Shown here in pieces: positions 37,726 through 46,354 of a stretch of DNA of 64,000 bases. Numbering within the stretch: the stretch's first letter is position 1; the number at the start of each line of letters is the position of its first letter. The notes under the pieces were generated by a model. The model had not been told where the DNA came from and searched no databases. It saw only the letters and a program-made list of their open reading frames with translations. The stretch lies in assembly GCA_035493955.1 (NCBI GenBank), contig DATJHI010000043.1:1-64000 (forward strand), in the 5' to 3' direction. The translations under genes and the position numbers were made by a program. The stretch comes from NCED01 sp035493955. Lineage in GTDB: Bacteria > Pseudomonadota > Alphaproteobacteria > Caulobacterales > Caulobacteraceae.

Positions 37726-38448
37726 ATGGCGATGTTCTCGTTCTTCGCCAATCCCGCCCGGTTCATGGCGTTGTCGCGCTGGCTCGCGCCCCTCCTGGGG
37801 GTGCTGGCGGCCATCCTGCTGATGGCGGGCCTGTGGCTGGGCTTGTCGGTCCCCGACGACTACCAGCAGGGGGCGACGGTGCGGATCATGTTCGTCCACA
37901 TCCCCGCCGCCTGGATGGCCATGTTCGTCTATGTCTGCCTGGGGGGCGCGAGCTTCTTCGGCCTGGTGTTCCGTCATTCCCTGGCCGACGCCGCGGCCAA
38001 GGCGGCCGCTCCCCTGGGCGCGGGGTTCACCGTCCTGGCGCTGGCCACGGGCTCGCTGTGGGGGCGGCCGATGTGGGGGACCTGGTGGGTCTGGGACGCC
38101 CGGCTGACCTCGGTGGTGGTCGAGCTGCTGCTGTACCTCGGCTACATGGCCGTGCACGCCGCCATCGACGACGAGCAGAAGGCGGCGCGGGCGGCGTCGA
38201 TCCTGGCCCTGATCGGGCTGGTGAACCTGCCGATCATCCACTTCTCGGTGAACTGGTGGAACACCCTGCATCAGGGGGCCTCGGTGTTCAAAGCCGGGGG
38301 ATCGAGCCTGGCTCCCGTCTATCTGGCGCCCCTGCTGATCATGGTCGCCGCCTACACCGTCCTGTTCGGGTCCCTCTGGCTGGTCCGCATCCGCACCGAG
38401 GTGTGGCGCCGCCGGGCCGGCGCCCTGGCCCTGGCCGCGGCGGCTTAG
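37726..38448 (+). CDS. ccmC: Cytochrome c maturation heme-handling protein CcmC
   Basis: A 240-residue, six-helix inner-membrane protein that receives heme and presents it to CcmE. The tryptophan-rich WWD signature is in WGRPMWGTWWVWDARLTS (about residues 112-129), with His ligands in the flanking loops (FVHIPAAW and IHFSVNWWNTLHQ). The ATG at 37726 follows a short leader. ccmD and ccmG follow; ccmA and ccmB are not next to it (mdh is), so the ccm genes are split in this genome. Confidence 0.93.
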   Translation: MAMFSFFANPARFMALSRWLAPLLGVLAAILLMAGLWLGLSVPDDYQQGATVRIMFVHIPAAWMAMFVYVCLGGASFFGLVFRHSLADAAAKAAAPLGAGFTVLALATGSLWGRPMWGTWWVWDARLTSVVVELLLYLGYMAVHAAIDDEQKAARAASILALIGLVNLPIIHFSVNWWNTLHQGASVFKAGGSSLAPVYLAPLLIMVAAYTVLFGSLWLVRIRTEVWRRRAGALALAAAA

Positions 38449-38495
38449 AGCGGGATGCGAAAAAGTGGATACCGGTTTTCGCGCCAATCCCGCTC
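38448..38495. repeat. Palindromic repeat inside the ccm cluster
   Basis: 48 bases bounded by GAGCGGGAT and ATCCCGCTC, with an inner GCGAAAA...TTTTCGC pair around GTGGATACCGG. This is a well-known type of dispersed alphaproteobacterial palindrome. It lies between the ccmC stop and the ccmD start, where it may form an mRNA hairpin that sets relative expression. Confidence 0.8.
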
Positions 38496-38516
38496 CGAAG
38501 GCTTAGAATCGAGTCG

Positions 38517-38669
38517 ATGCCCGATTTCCACACCGGCCGCTACGCCGCCTTCATCTGGCCCGCCTATGGCCTGACCGCCCTGGTGCTGGGCTGGATGGTG
38601 GCCGAGACCCTGGTCCGGGCCCGCCGCTGGAAGGCCCGCGCCGCGAAGAAGCCGGAGGACCGGTCATGA
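38517..38669 (+). CDS. ccmD: Heme exporter protein CcmD
   Basis: This 50-residue single-pass membrane protein (MPDFHTGRYAAFIWPAYGL) has a hydrophobic segment (about residues 10-30) and a basic C-terminus. CcmD is small and poorly conserved, helps release holo-CcmE from CcmABC, and is placed here by its pattern (FxWxAYG-like) and location. It overlaps ccmG by four bases (ATGA). Confidence 0.85.
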   Translation: MPDFHTGRYAAFIWPAYGLTALVLGWMVAETLVRARRWKARAAKKPEDRS

Positions 38670-39208
38670 AGCGCTGGATCGCGCTGGCGCCCCTGGTCGT
38701 GCTGGCCCTGCTGGCCTTGCTGTTCGAGGGCTATGGCCTGCGCCACGATCCGACGGTCAATCCCGCCGCCCTGGTCGGCAAGCCCCTGCCGGACCTGATC
38801 CTGCCGCCGCTCGAGGGCGGGGCGCCGGCGCCCCTGAAGGCCAGGCTGTCGGGACCCACCTTCGTCAACGTGTTCTCCTCCTGGTGCGTCCCCTGTGCGG
38901 TGGAGGCCCCGGCCCTGGCGGCGATGAAGGCGCAAGGGGCGCGGATCGTCGGCGTGACCTACAAGGACGATCCGGCCGCCTCCAAAGGCTTCCTCGCCCG
39001 CTACGGCGATCCGTTCACGGCGGTCCTGGTCGATCGCTCCGGCCGGGCCTCGATCGAGCTCGGCGTCTCGGGGGTGCCGGAAACCTTCCTGGTCGGCGCC
39101 GACGGCATGGTGCTGGCCAAACATTCCGGTCCCCTCCAGCCCGAGGACGCCGAGGCCATGCTGGAGCGCGCCGCCTCGGCCGCCAAAAGCGCTGGAAAGC
39201 CCGGGTAA
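38666..39208 (+). CDS. ccmG: Thiol:disulfide interchange protein CcmG/DsbE
   Basis: A 180-residue membrane-anchored thioredoxin-like protein that reduces apocytochrome c cysteines in the periplasm. An N-terminal anchor (residues 7-22) precedes a thioredoxin fold with active site WCVPC (Cys74, Cys77), and the cis-Pro region GVPETF. ATGA overlap with ccmD indicates coupling. The C-terminus carries an Ala/Ser-rich tail. ccmF and ccmH are not in the window. Confidence 0.93.
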   Translation: MKRWIALAPLVVLALLALLFEGYGLRHDPTVNPAALVGKPLPDLILPPLEGGAPAPLKARLSGPTFVNVFSSWCVPCAVEAPALAAMKAQGARIVGVTYKDDPAASKGFLARYGDPFTAVLVDRSGRASIELGVSGVPETFLVGADGMVLAKHSGPLQPEDAEAMLERAASAAKSAGKPG

Positions 39209-39215
39209 GGTCTGG

Positions 39216-39223
39216 TTAACCAT
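39216..39223 (+). promoter_or_regulatory. CtrA-type half-site
   Basis: TTAACCAT lies 41 bases ahead of the start of the next small gene. This is the half-site form of the CtrA recognition sequence known from Caulobacter. A single 8-mer match, so only suggestive. Confidence 0.4.
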
Positions 39224-39263
39224 ACCGGGAAACCCTGGGCCGGTTCTGGAGTCCGCAGCTTCG

Positions 39264-39488
39264 ATGGCCGATCTTCGTATACCCTCCGCCGCACCGCCCG
39301 CCGCCCTGCGCCCCCAGGCGCCGGCGCGCGTCGACGCGGCCAAGGCGGCGCAGCGGGCGTTCTTCCAGGCAGCCCTGGGCGACCAGACGCCGGCCGGCAA
39401 GCCCGCGGCCCCGCCGGCGACCAGGACGGAGGACGCGTCGCCGCAACGCCTGCCCCGCCCCGGATCCCTGATCGACATCAAGGTCTGA
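39264..39488 (+). CDS. Small Ala/Pro-rich protein, 74 residues
   Basis: The protein starts MADLRIPSAAPPAALRP, has a helical centre (RVDAAKAAQRAFFQAAL), a flexible Ala/Pro/Thr linker and a C-terminal RPGSLIDIKV. No signal peptide or membrane segment. No family is recognised. A CtrA-type half-site upstream would tie its expression to the cell cycle. It converges with the MarR gene, 21 bases apart. Confidence 0.6.
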   Translation: MADLRIPSAAPPAALRPQAPARVDAAKAAQRAFFQAALGDQTPAGKPAAPPATRTEDASPQRLPRPGSLIDIKV

Positions 39489-39509
39489 GGCGAACCGGCC
39501 GAAAGGGTT

Positions 39510-40106
39510 TCAGGCTTCGGGCGCGGCCTTCTTCAGCTTGGCGGCCTTCTTCTTGCCCTTGCCCGACTTCTTCGGCTTCGGCGGGGCGTCGCCGTTCGCG
39601 GACGGAGCGGCGTCGCCCTTGGCCGCCGCCTTTTCCGCCTTGGCCAGGGCCTTGTCGCCGCTCTTGGCCAGCTGGCGCAAGGCGGCGAGGAAGGGATCGC
39701 GCTTGCTCTTGCTGAGCACTCCCAGCAGCCGGCTGTCGGCGCTGGCGACGCCGGGGGCGGCGGCGGCCAGGGCGGCGCGGCCCGCCTCGCTCAGATGCAC
39801 GGCGTTGGCGCGTCCGTCCGAAGACGAGCGCTCCCGCGCCAGCAGGTCCTTGCCGATCATCCGCGCCACGAGGTCGGCCAGGGTGGAGCGGTCGATGCCG
39901 GTGGCCCGGACCAGTTCGGTCTGGGTGCGCCCTTCCTGGGCCGCCACCGCGCTCAGCACCGCGTACTGCCGCTGGGTCGGGGCGCCGGCGGCGGCCTCCT
40001 CGGCATAGAAGTCGAGCGCCAGCTGAAGGGCGCGGTGGAGCAGATGGCTCGGCGATCGATCCAGCGTCTCGACCGACTCAGGCCCCGGCTTGCCCGTCTT
40101 GGACAT
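39510..40106 (-). CDS. MarR-family transcriptional regulator with a lysine-rich tail
   Basis: This 198-residue protein has a winged helix-turn-helix of the MarR type: TQRQYAVLSAVAAQEGRTQTEL, the recognition helix region GIDRSTLADLVARMI, and the wing ERSSSDGRANAVHLSE. The last 50 residues or so are an unusual Lys/Ala/Pro-rich tail (KAEKAAAKGD...KPKKSGKGKKKAAKLKKAA), resembling histone-H1-like tails and probably adding non-specific DNA affinity. The ATG at 40106 is chosen because AAGGGG stands 8 bases ahead; an ATG six bases upstream would lie directly on that site. The ligand is unknown. It is downstream of wzm-wzt on the same strand. Confidence 0.85.
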   Translation of the reverse strand: MSKTGKPGPESVETLDRSPSHLLHRALQLALDFYAEEAAAGAPTQRQYAVLSAVAAQEGRTQTELVRATGIDRSTLADLVARMIGKDLLARERSSSDGRANAVHLSEAGRAALAAAAPGVASADSRLLGVLSKSKRDPFLAALRQLAKSGDKALAKAEKAAAKGDAAPSANGDAPPKPKKSGKGKKKAAKLKKAAPEA

Positions 40107-40188
40107 GCGCATCCCCTTCGCACCCGATTTGATCCGTCCTCCCCTTAACCGGGAAAGACGTCGGTTTGACGACAGGGCCGAAACCGGC

Positions 40189-40971
40189 TCAGGCGGCGGA
40201 GGCGACCCGCTGTGCGTGACGCTGTTCCAGGAACTCGTCCAGCATTTCGATCGGCATGATCGGGGTGGCGGACCCGTGCTCCAGGTGCATGAACTTGTTG
40301 CACAATCCCTTGACCAGGCTCATCTCGTGCGAGGCCAGCACCATGATGTGCGACTTCTCGATCAGCCCCATCAGCCGCGCGCGGGCGGAGTCGCGGAAAT
40401 CGGAATCTCCGACCGCGATCCATTCGTCCATCAGCAGGATGTCGGCGTCGACCGACGTGGCCACGGCGAAGGCGAGGCGGGCGAGCATGCCCGAGGAATA
40501 GGTCTTCAGCGGCAACCCCAGGAAGGCGCCCAGGCCGCTGAACGCCTCGATCTGGGCGGTCTTCTCCTCGATCTGGGTCTTGGTCAGGCCGGCGATCAGT
40601 CCGCGGAGATAGATGTTCTCGTAACCGTTGGCGGTGGGCTGCAAGCCCAGGCTGAGGTCCAGCAGGGAGGCGATCTTGCCGATGGTCTCGACGCTGCCCT
40701 CGTCCGGGGAATAGACCCCGGCCAGGACGCGCAGCATGGTGGTCTTGCCCGAACCGTTGGGCCCGACCAGGGCGACGCGGTCTCCCGCTGCCAGCTTGAA
40801 CGAGACGTCGCTGAGCGCGGCGACGACCGGCGAGGAGGAGCCGATCTTGGTGCCCAGGCGTCCGCCGATGGCGATGCGGGCCAGGTGCTTCTTCAGCGAG
40901 CGCTGGTCCGCCCCATAGACGGGGAAGCGGATCGAGAGGTTCTCCACGGTTATGCTGACGGCCTTGCTCAC
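40189..40971 (-). CDS. Polysaccharide ABC exporter, ATP-binding subunit (Wzt/KpsT type)
   Basis: A 260-residue ATPase for export of an O-antigen or capsule polymer. Walker A is GPNGSGKTT, the signature region is KTYSSGMLARLAFA, and Walker B is ILLMDEWIAVGD; the sequence LKTYSSGM and DEWIAVGD are characteristic of the Wzt/TagH group. There is no C-terminal carbohydrate-binding domain, as the protein ends about 30 residues after the ATPase core. The GTG start overlaps the permease stop (GTGA). A C-terminal stretch (EFLEQRHAQR) ends the protein. Confidence 0.92.
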   Translation of the reverse strand: MSKAVSITVENLSIRFPVYGADQRSLKKHLARIAIGGRLGTKIGSSSPVVAALSDVSFKLAAGDRVALVGPNGSGKTTMLRVLAGVYSPDEGSVETIGKIASLLDLSLGLQPTANGYENIYLRGLIAGLTKTQIEEKTAQIEAFSGLGAFLGLPLKTYSSGMLARLAFAVATSVDADILLMDEWIAVGDSDFRDSARARLMGLIEKSHIMVLASHEMSLVKGLCNKFMHLEHGSATPIMPIEMLDEFLEQRHAQRVASAA

Positions 40972-41801
40972 AGGTAGTGCACCACGCGTCGACGGGTCCG
41001 GGCGAACAGGGCGAAGGCGATCGCCCACCCGACCACGGCCATGAGGATGAGGATGATGTAGCTGTGCGGGTTCACCGGCTCGCCCAGCAGGGGCCGGCGG
41101 GTGACCTCGAGCATATGGTAGAAGGGGTTGCCCTCCAGGACGAACCGGTGAGCGTGGATCGATTCCGGCCGCCAGAAGATCGGGGTGATGAAGACCGAGA
41201 TCTGCACCAGGGCGGTGACGATCTGGGGCACGTCGCGGAAGCGGGCGGAAACGATCCCGGTGGCCAGCGCCGCCCAGCCCAGATTGACCATGACCAGGAC
41301 CAGCCCCGCCAGACAGAGCGGCACGTTCGAATGCCGCCAGAGGCCGAAATAGATCAGCACCGCGGCGACGATCACCACCTGGTGGCTGAAATTGATCAGG
41401 TTGCGCATGACCATGCGGGCGATGAAGCTCAGCATGGGCAGGGCGGTCTGCTTGATGATGGTCCCGGAGGAGACGAAGGCCTCGCAGCCCTCGACGATCA
41501 TCTGGGAGATCAGGGTCCAGAACACGATGCCGGTGGCGAGCCACGGGATGTATTGGGCCAGGGACTGGTGCAGCAGCTGCGAATACATCAGCCCGACGCC
41601 GCCGATCATGGCCGCGGTGGTGATGGTGATCCAGAACGGCCCGAGCACCGACCCCCGGTAGCGCGAGGCGATGTCGTGGACCGCCAGCGAGGTCCACAGC
41701 CGCCAGCGCCGCATCGAGCTCAGGAAATCCCCGCAGGCCTCCCGCAGGTCGGAGCCGAACCCGCTTCGACCACTCAGGTAGCTACGCGGCGAGTCGGTCA
41801 T
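40968..41801 (-). CDS. Polysaccharide ABC exporter, permease subunit (Wzm/TagG type)
   Basis: A 277-residue membrane protein with six hydrophobic segments. The family start is visible: a soluble amphipathic N-terminus, then DIASRYRGSVLGPFWITIT, and later ISVFITPIFWRPESI with NPFYHMLEVTRRPLLGEPVN. It forms the channel for undecaprenyl-linked glycan export with the ATPase encoded downstream. It is divergent from the giant glycosyltransferase gene with a 221-base gap. Confidence 0.93.
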   Translation of the reverse strand: MTDSPRSYLSGRSGFGSDLREACGDFLSSMRRWRLWTSLAVHDIASRYRGSVLGPFWITITTAAMIGGVGLMYSQLLHQSLAQYIPWLATGIVFWTLISQMIVEGCEAFVSSGTIIKQTALPMLSFIARMVMRNLINFSHQVVIVAAVLIYFGLWRHSNVPLCLAGLVLVMVNLGWAALATGIVSARFRDVPQIVTALVQISVFITPIFWRPESIHAHRFVLEGNPFYHMLEVTRRPLLGEPVNPHSYIILILMAVVGWAIAFALFARTRRRVVHYL

Positions 41802-42022
41802 CTGAATGGGAAAATCTCGGGCGGAAGGTGGCGGTGGACTAGCAGAACGGGCATGGGCTCACAAGGCGAGAGCCTTTTCCGGCCGTCACGTTCTCGGCCT
41901 ATGCCGCGTTGACAGGGCGCGTGGGCGCGCTACTCCGGTTGCGATAAAAGCGGATAAGGCGAAAGCGGGGGCGCTTGCGTTCGCCTGAGCTTGAAGCGCG
42001 GTCGTGGTGTCAGAGGATCAAG

Positions 42023-45000
42023 GTGCTAGATAAGCCTTCTGCGGACGCCGACGCTCACGCCGAGCCGGCCCTCCGTTCCAAGACCTCGCTTGCGGTGCTG
42101 ATCGTCGGCATGCACCGTAGCGGCACCTCGGCGCTGGGCGGTATGCTCAACAAGCTCGGCGTGGCCGTGCCGGAGGACCAGCATCCTCCCGACGAACACA
42201 ACGCCCGCGGCTATTTTGAGCCCGAGCGGATCATCGATTTCCACGAGGCGTTGCTCGCAAAGCTCGGTTCGCCTTCCAACGACCCTCTGCCGCTGAGCTA
42301 CGATTGGGTGCGCTCGCCGGTCGGCCGGGCCGCCGCCGTGGAACTAGCCGATATTCTCGACGAGGAGTTCGGCGATAGCGCCATGTGCCTGTTCAAGGAC
42401 CCGCGGATGTGCCGGCTGATGCCGGTGTGGACCGCGGCCTTGACCAACCGCGGTCGCGACGCGGTCGCCATCTTGCCCTGCCGTCACCCCCTGGAGGTGG
42501 CCGGCTCCCTCTCCGCCAAGGCCGGACTCAGCCGCCCCTATGGCCTGTTCATGTGGCTGCAGCATGTGCTGCTGGGCGAACGTTTCACTCGCGATATGAA
42601 GCGAAGCTTCACCCTCTATGACGTCCTGCTCAGCGATTGGCGGGCCGTGGTGGACAAGCTTCAGCGCGAACTGGAGGTCGCATGGCCCCGCGATCTGGTG
42701 CGGGCCGGACCTGAGATCGACGCCTTCCTGTCTTCGGAGCTTCGCCACCATCAAAGCCCACCTGCGCTGGAACCGCACGACCCTCTGGACGAGCTATGTG
42801 CTCGCACATGGGCGGCGCTCCACCGCCTGAACGATGCCCCCTACGACGTCGAGGCCATGGCGGAACTGGACGCTGTCTGGGCCGCCTTCGAAGCCGCTGT
42901 CGGCGTGTTCGGGCCCCTCGTGGTGTCGTATCAGCGAACCGAACAGCGACTGCGGGATGAGCAGATCCGACTCGATCAGGCTGCGCGGCGGGAGATACTT
43001 AGCCGAGACGCCATCATCACCGACCTCAGCCGCCAGGTCGGGGAGCAGGCCGATCTTGCTGCGGCGGCCATGGCCGCGCACGACCGCGCCCAGGCGGCTG
43101 GCCGGGCCCAGATGGAATCCCTCCTTCAGGCGCGTCGGAAGGACCACGAAAACCTGCATGGCCTGCGCCTTGAACTGGATCGGCGAGAGGCGGAGATCGG
43201 CGCCCTAAGCGTATCGGCCAACGCCGCCCATGTCGGCCTCCATGCCGCCCTGCAACGCCTGGACGCCATTGAGAACAGCACTTCGTGGCGGCTAACCTTC
43301 CCGCTCCGAACGCGTCTGGTCCGAAACCCGGCCTTGCGCCGACTGATCCGCGGCGCGCTGAAGCTGGGGTGGTGGACTGTCACCTTGAAACTTCCGGCGA
43401 AACTCAAGGCGCGCAAACGCGTGCTGGAAGCGGCGTCCGAACCGGTCCTTGAGACCAAGATTGCCCCCCCCGCCCAGGTGCCTGCGCCGCCGGTCACCGT
43501 AGCGGGTCCGACAAAGACGGCGGCGACGCGGATGGTCTTCGTGTCCGGCGAAGCCCATACGCCGGGACACCTCTATCGCATCCATCGCCCGGCCGAAGCC
43601 GCGCGGTTGCTTGGCGCAGACGTGACCGTCATCCGCATCGAGGATGTCCGCGACCACCTGGATGCGATCCGTAAGGCCGATATCGTGTTCATCTGGCGCG
43701 CCGCCTGGACCGAGGAGGTGGCGCTTCTGTTCGAAGCGGCGCGGGCCGGAAAGGCCGTGGTCAATTTCGATGTCGATGACCTGATGTTCGAGCCGGATCT
43801 CGCTGTCCCTGAGATCATCGACGGCATCCGCAGCCAGGATCTCTCGCACGCGGTCGTGGCCGACCACTTCGACCGGATGCGCAGGACCCTCCTGGCGGCC
43901 GATTATTGCAGCGCGCCGACCACGACCCTGGCCCACCGCATGCGCCGCCAGCTCAAACCCGCCTTTGTCCTGCCGAACGGGTTCGACGACGACGTGGTCG
44001 AGCGCGCCCGCGAAGCGCTCTACGAGCAGCGGGCCGTACGCGGCGATGGGTTGATCAGGATCGGCTATGCGACCGGATCGAAAACCCATCAGCAGGATTT
44101 CGCCAAGGCTGCCGTCGCTATCGGACGAATCCTGCGCGAACATCCCGAATGCCGGTTGGTCCTGTTCGTCAAACAGGGCGAACGGGTGCTGGATATCGAC
44201 GAATTCAGCGACTTCTTCGGTCTTTCGGATCAGATCGAGTGGCGCGACCTTGTTCCCATCGAACAGCTTCCGCTCGAGCTCGCGCGTTTCGACATCAATC
44301 TGGCGCCGCTCGAAGCCGGAAATCTGTTCTGCGAGGCGAAGAGTGAACTGAAGTTCTTCGAGGCGGCCCTGGTCGACGTCCCGACCATCGCCTCCCCCAC
44401 CGAACCCTATCGCCTGGCCATGCGCCACGGACAGACGGGGTTCCTGGCCGAGACATCGGAGGAATGGTACGCCGCGCTTAAGCAATTGGTGGAAGATCCA
44501 AAGCTTCGTGCGGAGATCGCCAGGAACGCCCTTTGGGAGTCCTTGGCCCGGTATGGCTCGGATCGCAGGGCCGAACTCATGACCTCGTTCATCGAGCAGA
44601 CCTTGGGCGGAGGTCGCCGGGCCGCTCGCGCCTTCGAGCTCGACCTAGCCCGGGCCGCGCGCCCGCCCGCGCCGCCGCCTTTTATTCCCGACCATGAGGT
44701 GGTCTTTGCTTCCGACCCGGGGCGGCGAGCCCAGGTCACGGTGATCGTCCCGCTGTACAACTATAGCCGCTATGTGGCGGAGGCGCTGGATTCGGTCCAG
44801 GCACAGACGTTGCAAGACCTCGATCTGGTCGTGGTCAATGATTGCTCCACCGACGACTCCGAAGCGGTGGCCTTGCAATGGCTGGAGAGGAACGCCGCCC
44901 GGTTCAACCGCGCCCTCCTGATCCGCAATACCAAGAACGCCGGTCTTGGCTTTACCCGAAATGTCGGCTTCGCGCGGGCCGATACCGCCTATGTCCTGCC

Positions 45001-46354
45001 TCTGGACGCCGACAACCGGCTGCTGCCGGATTGCGCTGAACGCCTGCTGGCGGCGGCGAAGTCGGAAGGTGCGGCCTTCGCCTTCTCCCTGATCCGCCAA
45101 TTCGGCGACAACGACTGCATGATGGGTGAGTTCGACTACGACCCGGTGCGGTTCGTCTACGCCAACTATATCGACGCCATGGCTCTCATCCGCCGCCCCT
45201 GCTGGGCGGCGGCAGGCGGGTATGATCACGTCCGGTACGGCTGGGAAGACTACGACCTGTGGTGCCGCTTCGTCGAGCGCGGCTTCTTCGGCAAGCAGGT
45301 GAACGAGATCCTGGCCGAGTATCGTGTCCACGGCAATTCGATGCTGCGGATCGAGACTGAACAGGTGCGCAACAAGATTCGCCTCTTGCGGGACATGGAG
45401 CGGCGTCACCCCTGGCTGACCATCGACCGCAAGCCGATCTGGGGACTGCAACTGCCGGACGACGAGCCGGAGCCCGAGGCGGCGCCGTTCGCCTCGGCTC
45501 TCGATCAGCGGACCGACGGGGAGGTCCAGAACGCGCGGCTTGATCAGATCCTGCCGATGTTGCGCTGCCCCGAGACCGGCCAGCCTCTGAAACGCGATGG
45601 CGAGGGACTGAAGACCTTGGACGGAACCAAGTCGTGGCCCGTGCTACTCGGCCGGCCCGTGATGTTCGACGGCCTGGGTGAACCGCGCGTGTTCCCGGCG
45701 GCGCACATTTCCAACGCCCTGCCGGAACGCGCCGTCGACCTTATCGAAGGCGCCAAGGGCCCGGTGCTGAATTTGTCCGCCGGCGGGACGCCTAAACGCT
45801 ACGACCATGTGATCGAGTTAGAAGTCGGGGTGTTCGGCCATACCGATGTGGTGGCCGACGTCCACGCCCTTCCGTTCGACGACGGGACCTTCGACCTAGT
45901 GGTCTCGATGAACGCCTTCGAACACTACCACACCCCTCGCAGGGCGGTGGAGGAGATCATGCGGGTGCTGAAGCCGGGCGGGCGGGTGTTCATCCGCACC
46001 GCGTTCATGCAACCGTTGCATGAGGCGCCGTGGCATTTCTACAATTGCACCCGCTACGGCTTGGAACGCTGGTTCGATCAGTTCGAGACCCTCGACCTCC
46101 AAGTCGCCAACGTCTTCAACCCGATCCACGCCCTGTCCTGGCAGCTTTCAGAGGCCGAGGTCGCCTTGCGCCGCGAACTGACCGCTCGCGACGCCGAGCG
46201 CTTCCTGGACGTCACCGCCCGAGAACTGATCAGCCTATGGCGCGAGCCGGACGGCCGGGATCATCCCGTGTGGAGGAGTTTTCTGGACCTGCCCCAAGCG
46301 GCCCAGGAGCAGCTTGCCGCCGGGTTCGAATATCTTGGCCGAAAGCCCGGATGA
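42023..46354 (+). CDS. Giant fusion: sulfotransferase, coiled coil, two glycosyltransferases, methyltransferase
   Basis: A 1,443-residue cytosolic protein with five parts. Residues 20-285 are a sulfotransferase (PAPS loop GMHRSGTSALGG at 29-40; CRHPLEVAGSL at about 153). About 300-415 is a coiled coil ending in the tail ENSTSWRLTFPLR. Around 500-870 is a GT-B, GT4-like domain (AHTPGHLYRIHRPAEA, LPNGFDD, EAKSELKFFEA). About 900-1125 is a GT2 (VTVIVPLYNYSRYV, VVNDCSTDDS, PLDADNR). About 1175-1440 is a Trm112-like zinc-binding stretch with a class I methyltransferase (LPFDDGTFDLVVSMNAFEHYHTPRRAVEEI). GTG 42023 has AGAGGA upstream; a TTG at 41975 is possible. The next gene overlaps by ATGA. It probably polymerises and modifies the exported glycan. 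Confidence 0.85.
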   Translation: MLDKPSADADAHAEPALRSKTSLAVLIVGMHRSGTSALGGMLNKLGVAVPEDQHPPDEHNARGYFEPERIIDFHEALLAKLGSPSNDPLPLSYDWVRSPVGRAAAVELADILDEEFGDSAMCLFKDPRMCRLMPVWTAALTNRGRDAVAILPCRHPLEVAGSLSAKAGLSRPYGLFMWLQHVLLGERFTRDMKRSFTLYDVLLSDWRAVVDKLQRELEVAWPRDLVRAGPEIDAFLSSELRHHQSPPALEPHDPLDELCARTWAALHRLNDAPYDVEAMAELDAVWAAFEAAVGVFGPLVVSYQRTEQRLRDEQIRLDQAARREILSRDAIITDLSRQVGEQADLAAAAMAAHDRAQAAGRAQMESLLQARRKDHENLHGLRLELDRREAEIGALSVSANAAHVGLHAALQRLDAIENSTSWRLTFPLRTRLVRNPALRRLIRGALKLGWWTVTLKLPAKLKARKRVLEAASEPVLETKIAPPAQVPAPPVTVAGPTKTAATRMVFVSGEAHTPGHLYRIHRPAEAARLLGADVTVIRIEDVRDHLDAIRKADIVFIWRAAWTEEVALLFEAARAGKAVVNFDVDDLMFEPDLAVPEIIDGIRSQDLSHAVVADHFDRMRRTLLAADYCSAPTTTLAHRMRRQLKPAFVLPNGFDDDVVERAREALYEQRAVRGDGLIRIGYATGSKTHQQDFAKAAVAIGRILREHPECRLVLFVKQGERVLDIDEFSDFFGLSDQIEWRDLVPIEQLPLELARFDINLAPLEAGNLFCEAKSELKFFEAALVDVPTIASPTEPYRLAMRHGQTGFLAETSEEWYAALKQLVEDPKLRAEIARNALWESLARYGSDRRAELMTSFIEQTLGGGRRAARAFELDLARAARPPAPPPFIPDHEVVFASDPGRRAQVTVIVPLYNYSRYVAEALDSVQAQTLQDLDLVVVNDCSTDDSEAVALQWLERNAARFNRALLIRNTKNAGLGFTRNVGFARADTAYVLPLDADNRLLPDCAERLLAAAKSEGAAFAFSLIRQFGDNDCMMGEFDYDPVRFVYANYIDAMALIRRPCWAAAGGYDHVRYGWEDYDLWCRFVERGFFGKQVNEILAEYRVHGNSMLRIETEQVRNKIRLLRDMERRHPWLTIDRKPIWGLQLPDDEPEPEAAPFASALDQRTDGEVQNARLDQILPMLRCPETGQPLKRDGEGLKTLDGTKSWPVLLGRPVMFDGLGEPRVFPAAHISNALPERAVDLIEGAKGPVLNLSAGGTPKRYDHVIELEVGVFGHTDVVADVHALPFDDGTFDLVVSMNAFEHYHTPRRAVEEIMRVLKPGGRVFIRTAFMQPLHEAPWHFYNCTRYGLERWFDQFETLDLQVANVFNPIHALSWQLSEAEVALRRELTARDAERFLDVTARELISLWREPDGRDHPVWRSFLDLPQAAQEQLAAGFEYLGRKPG

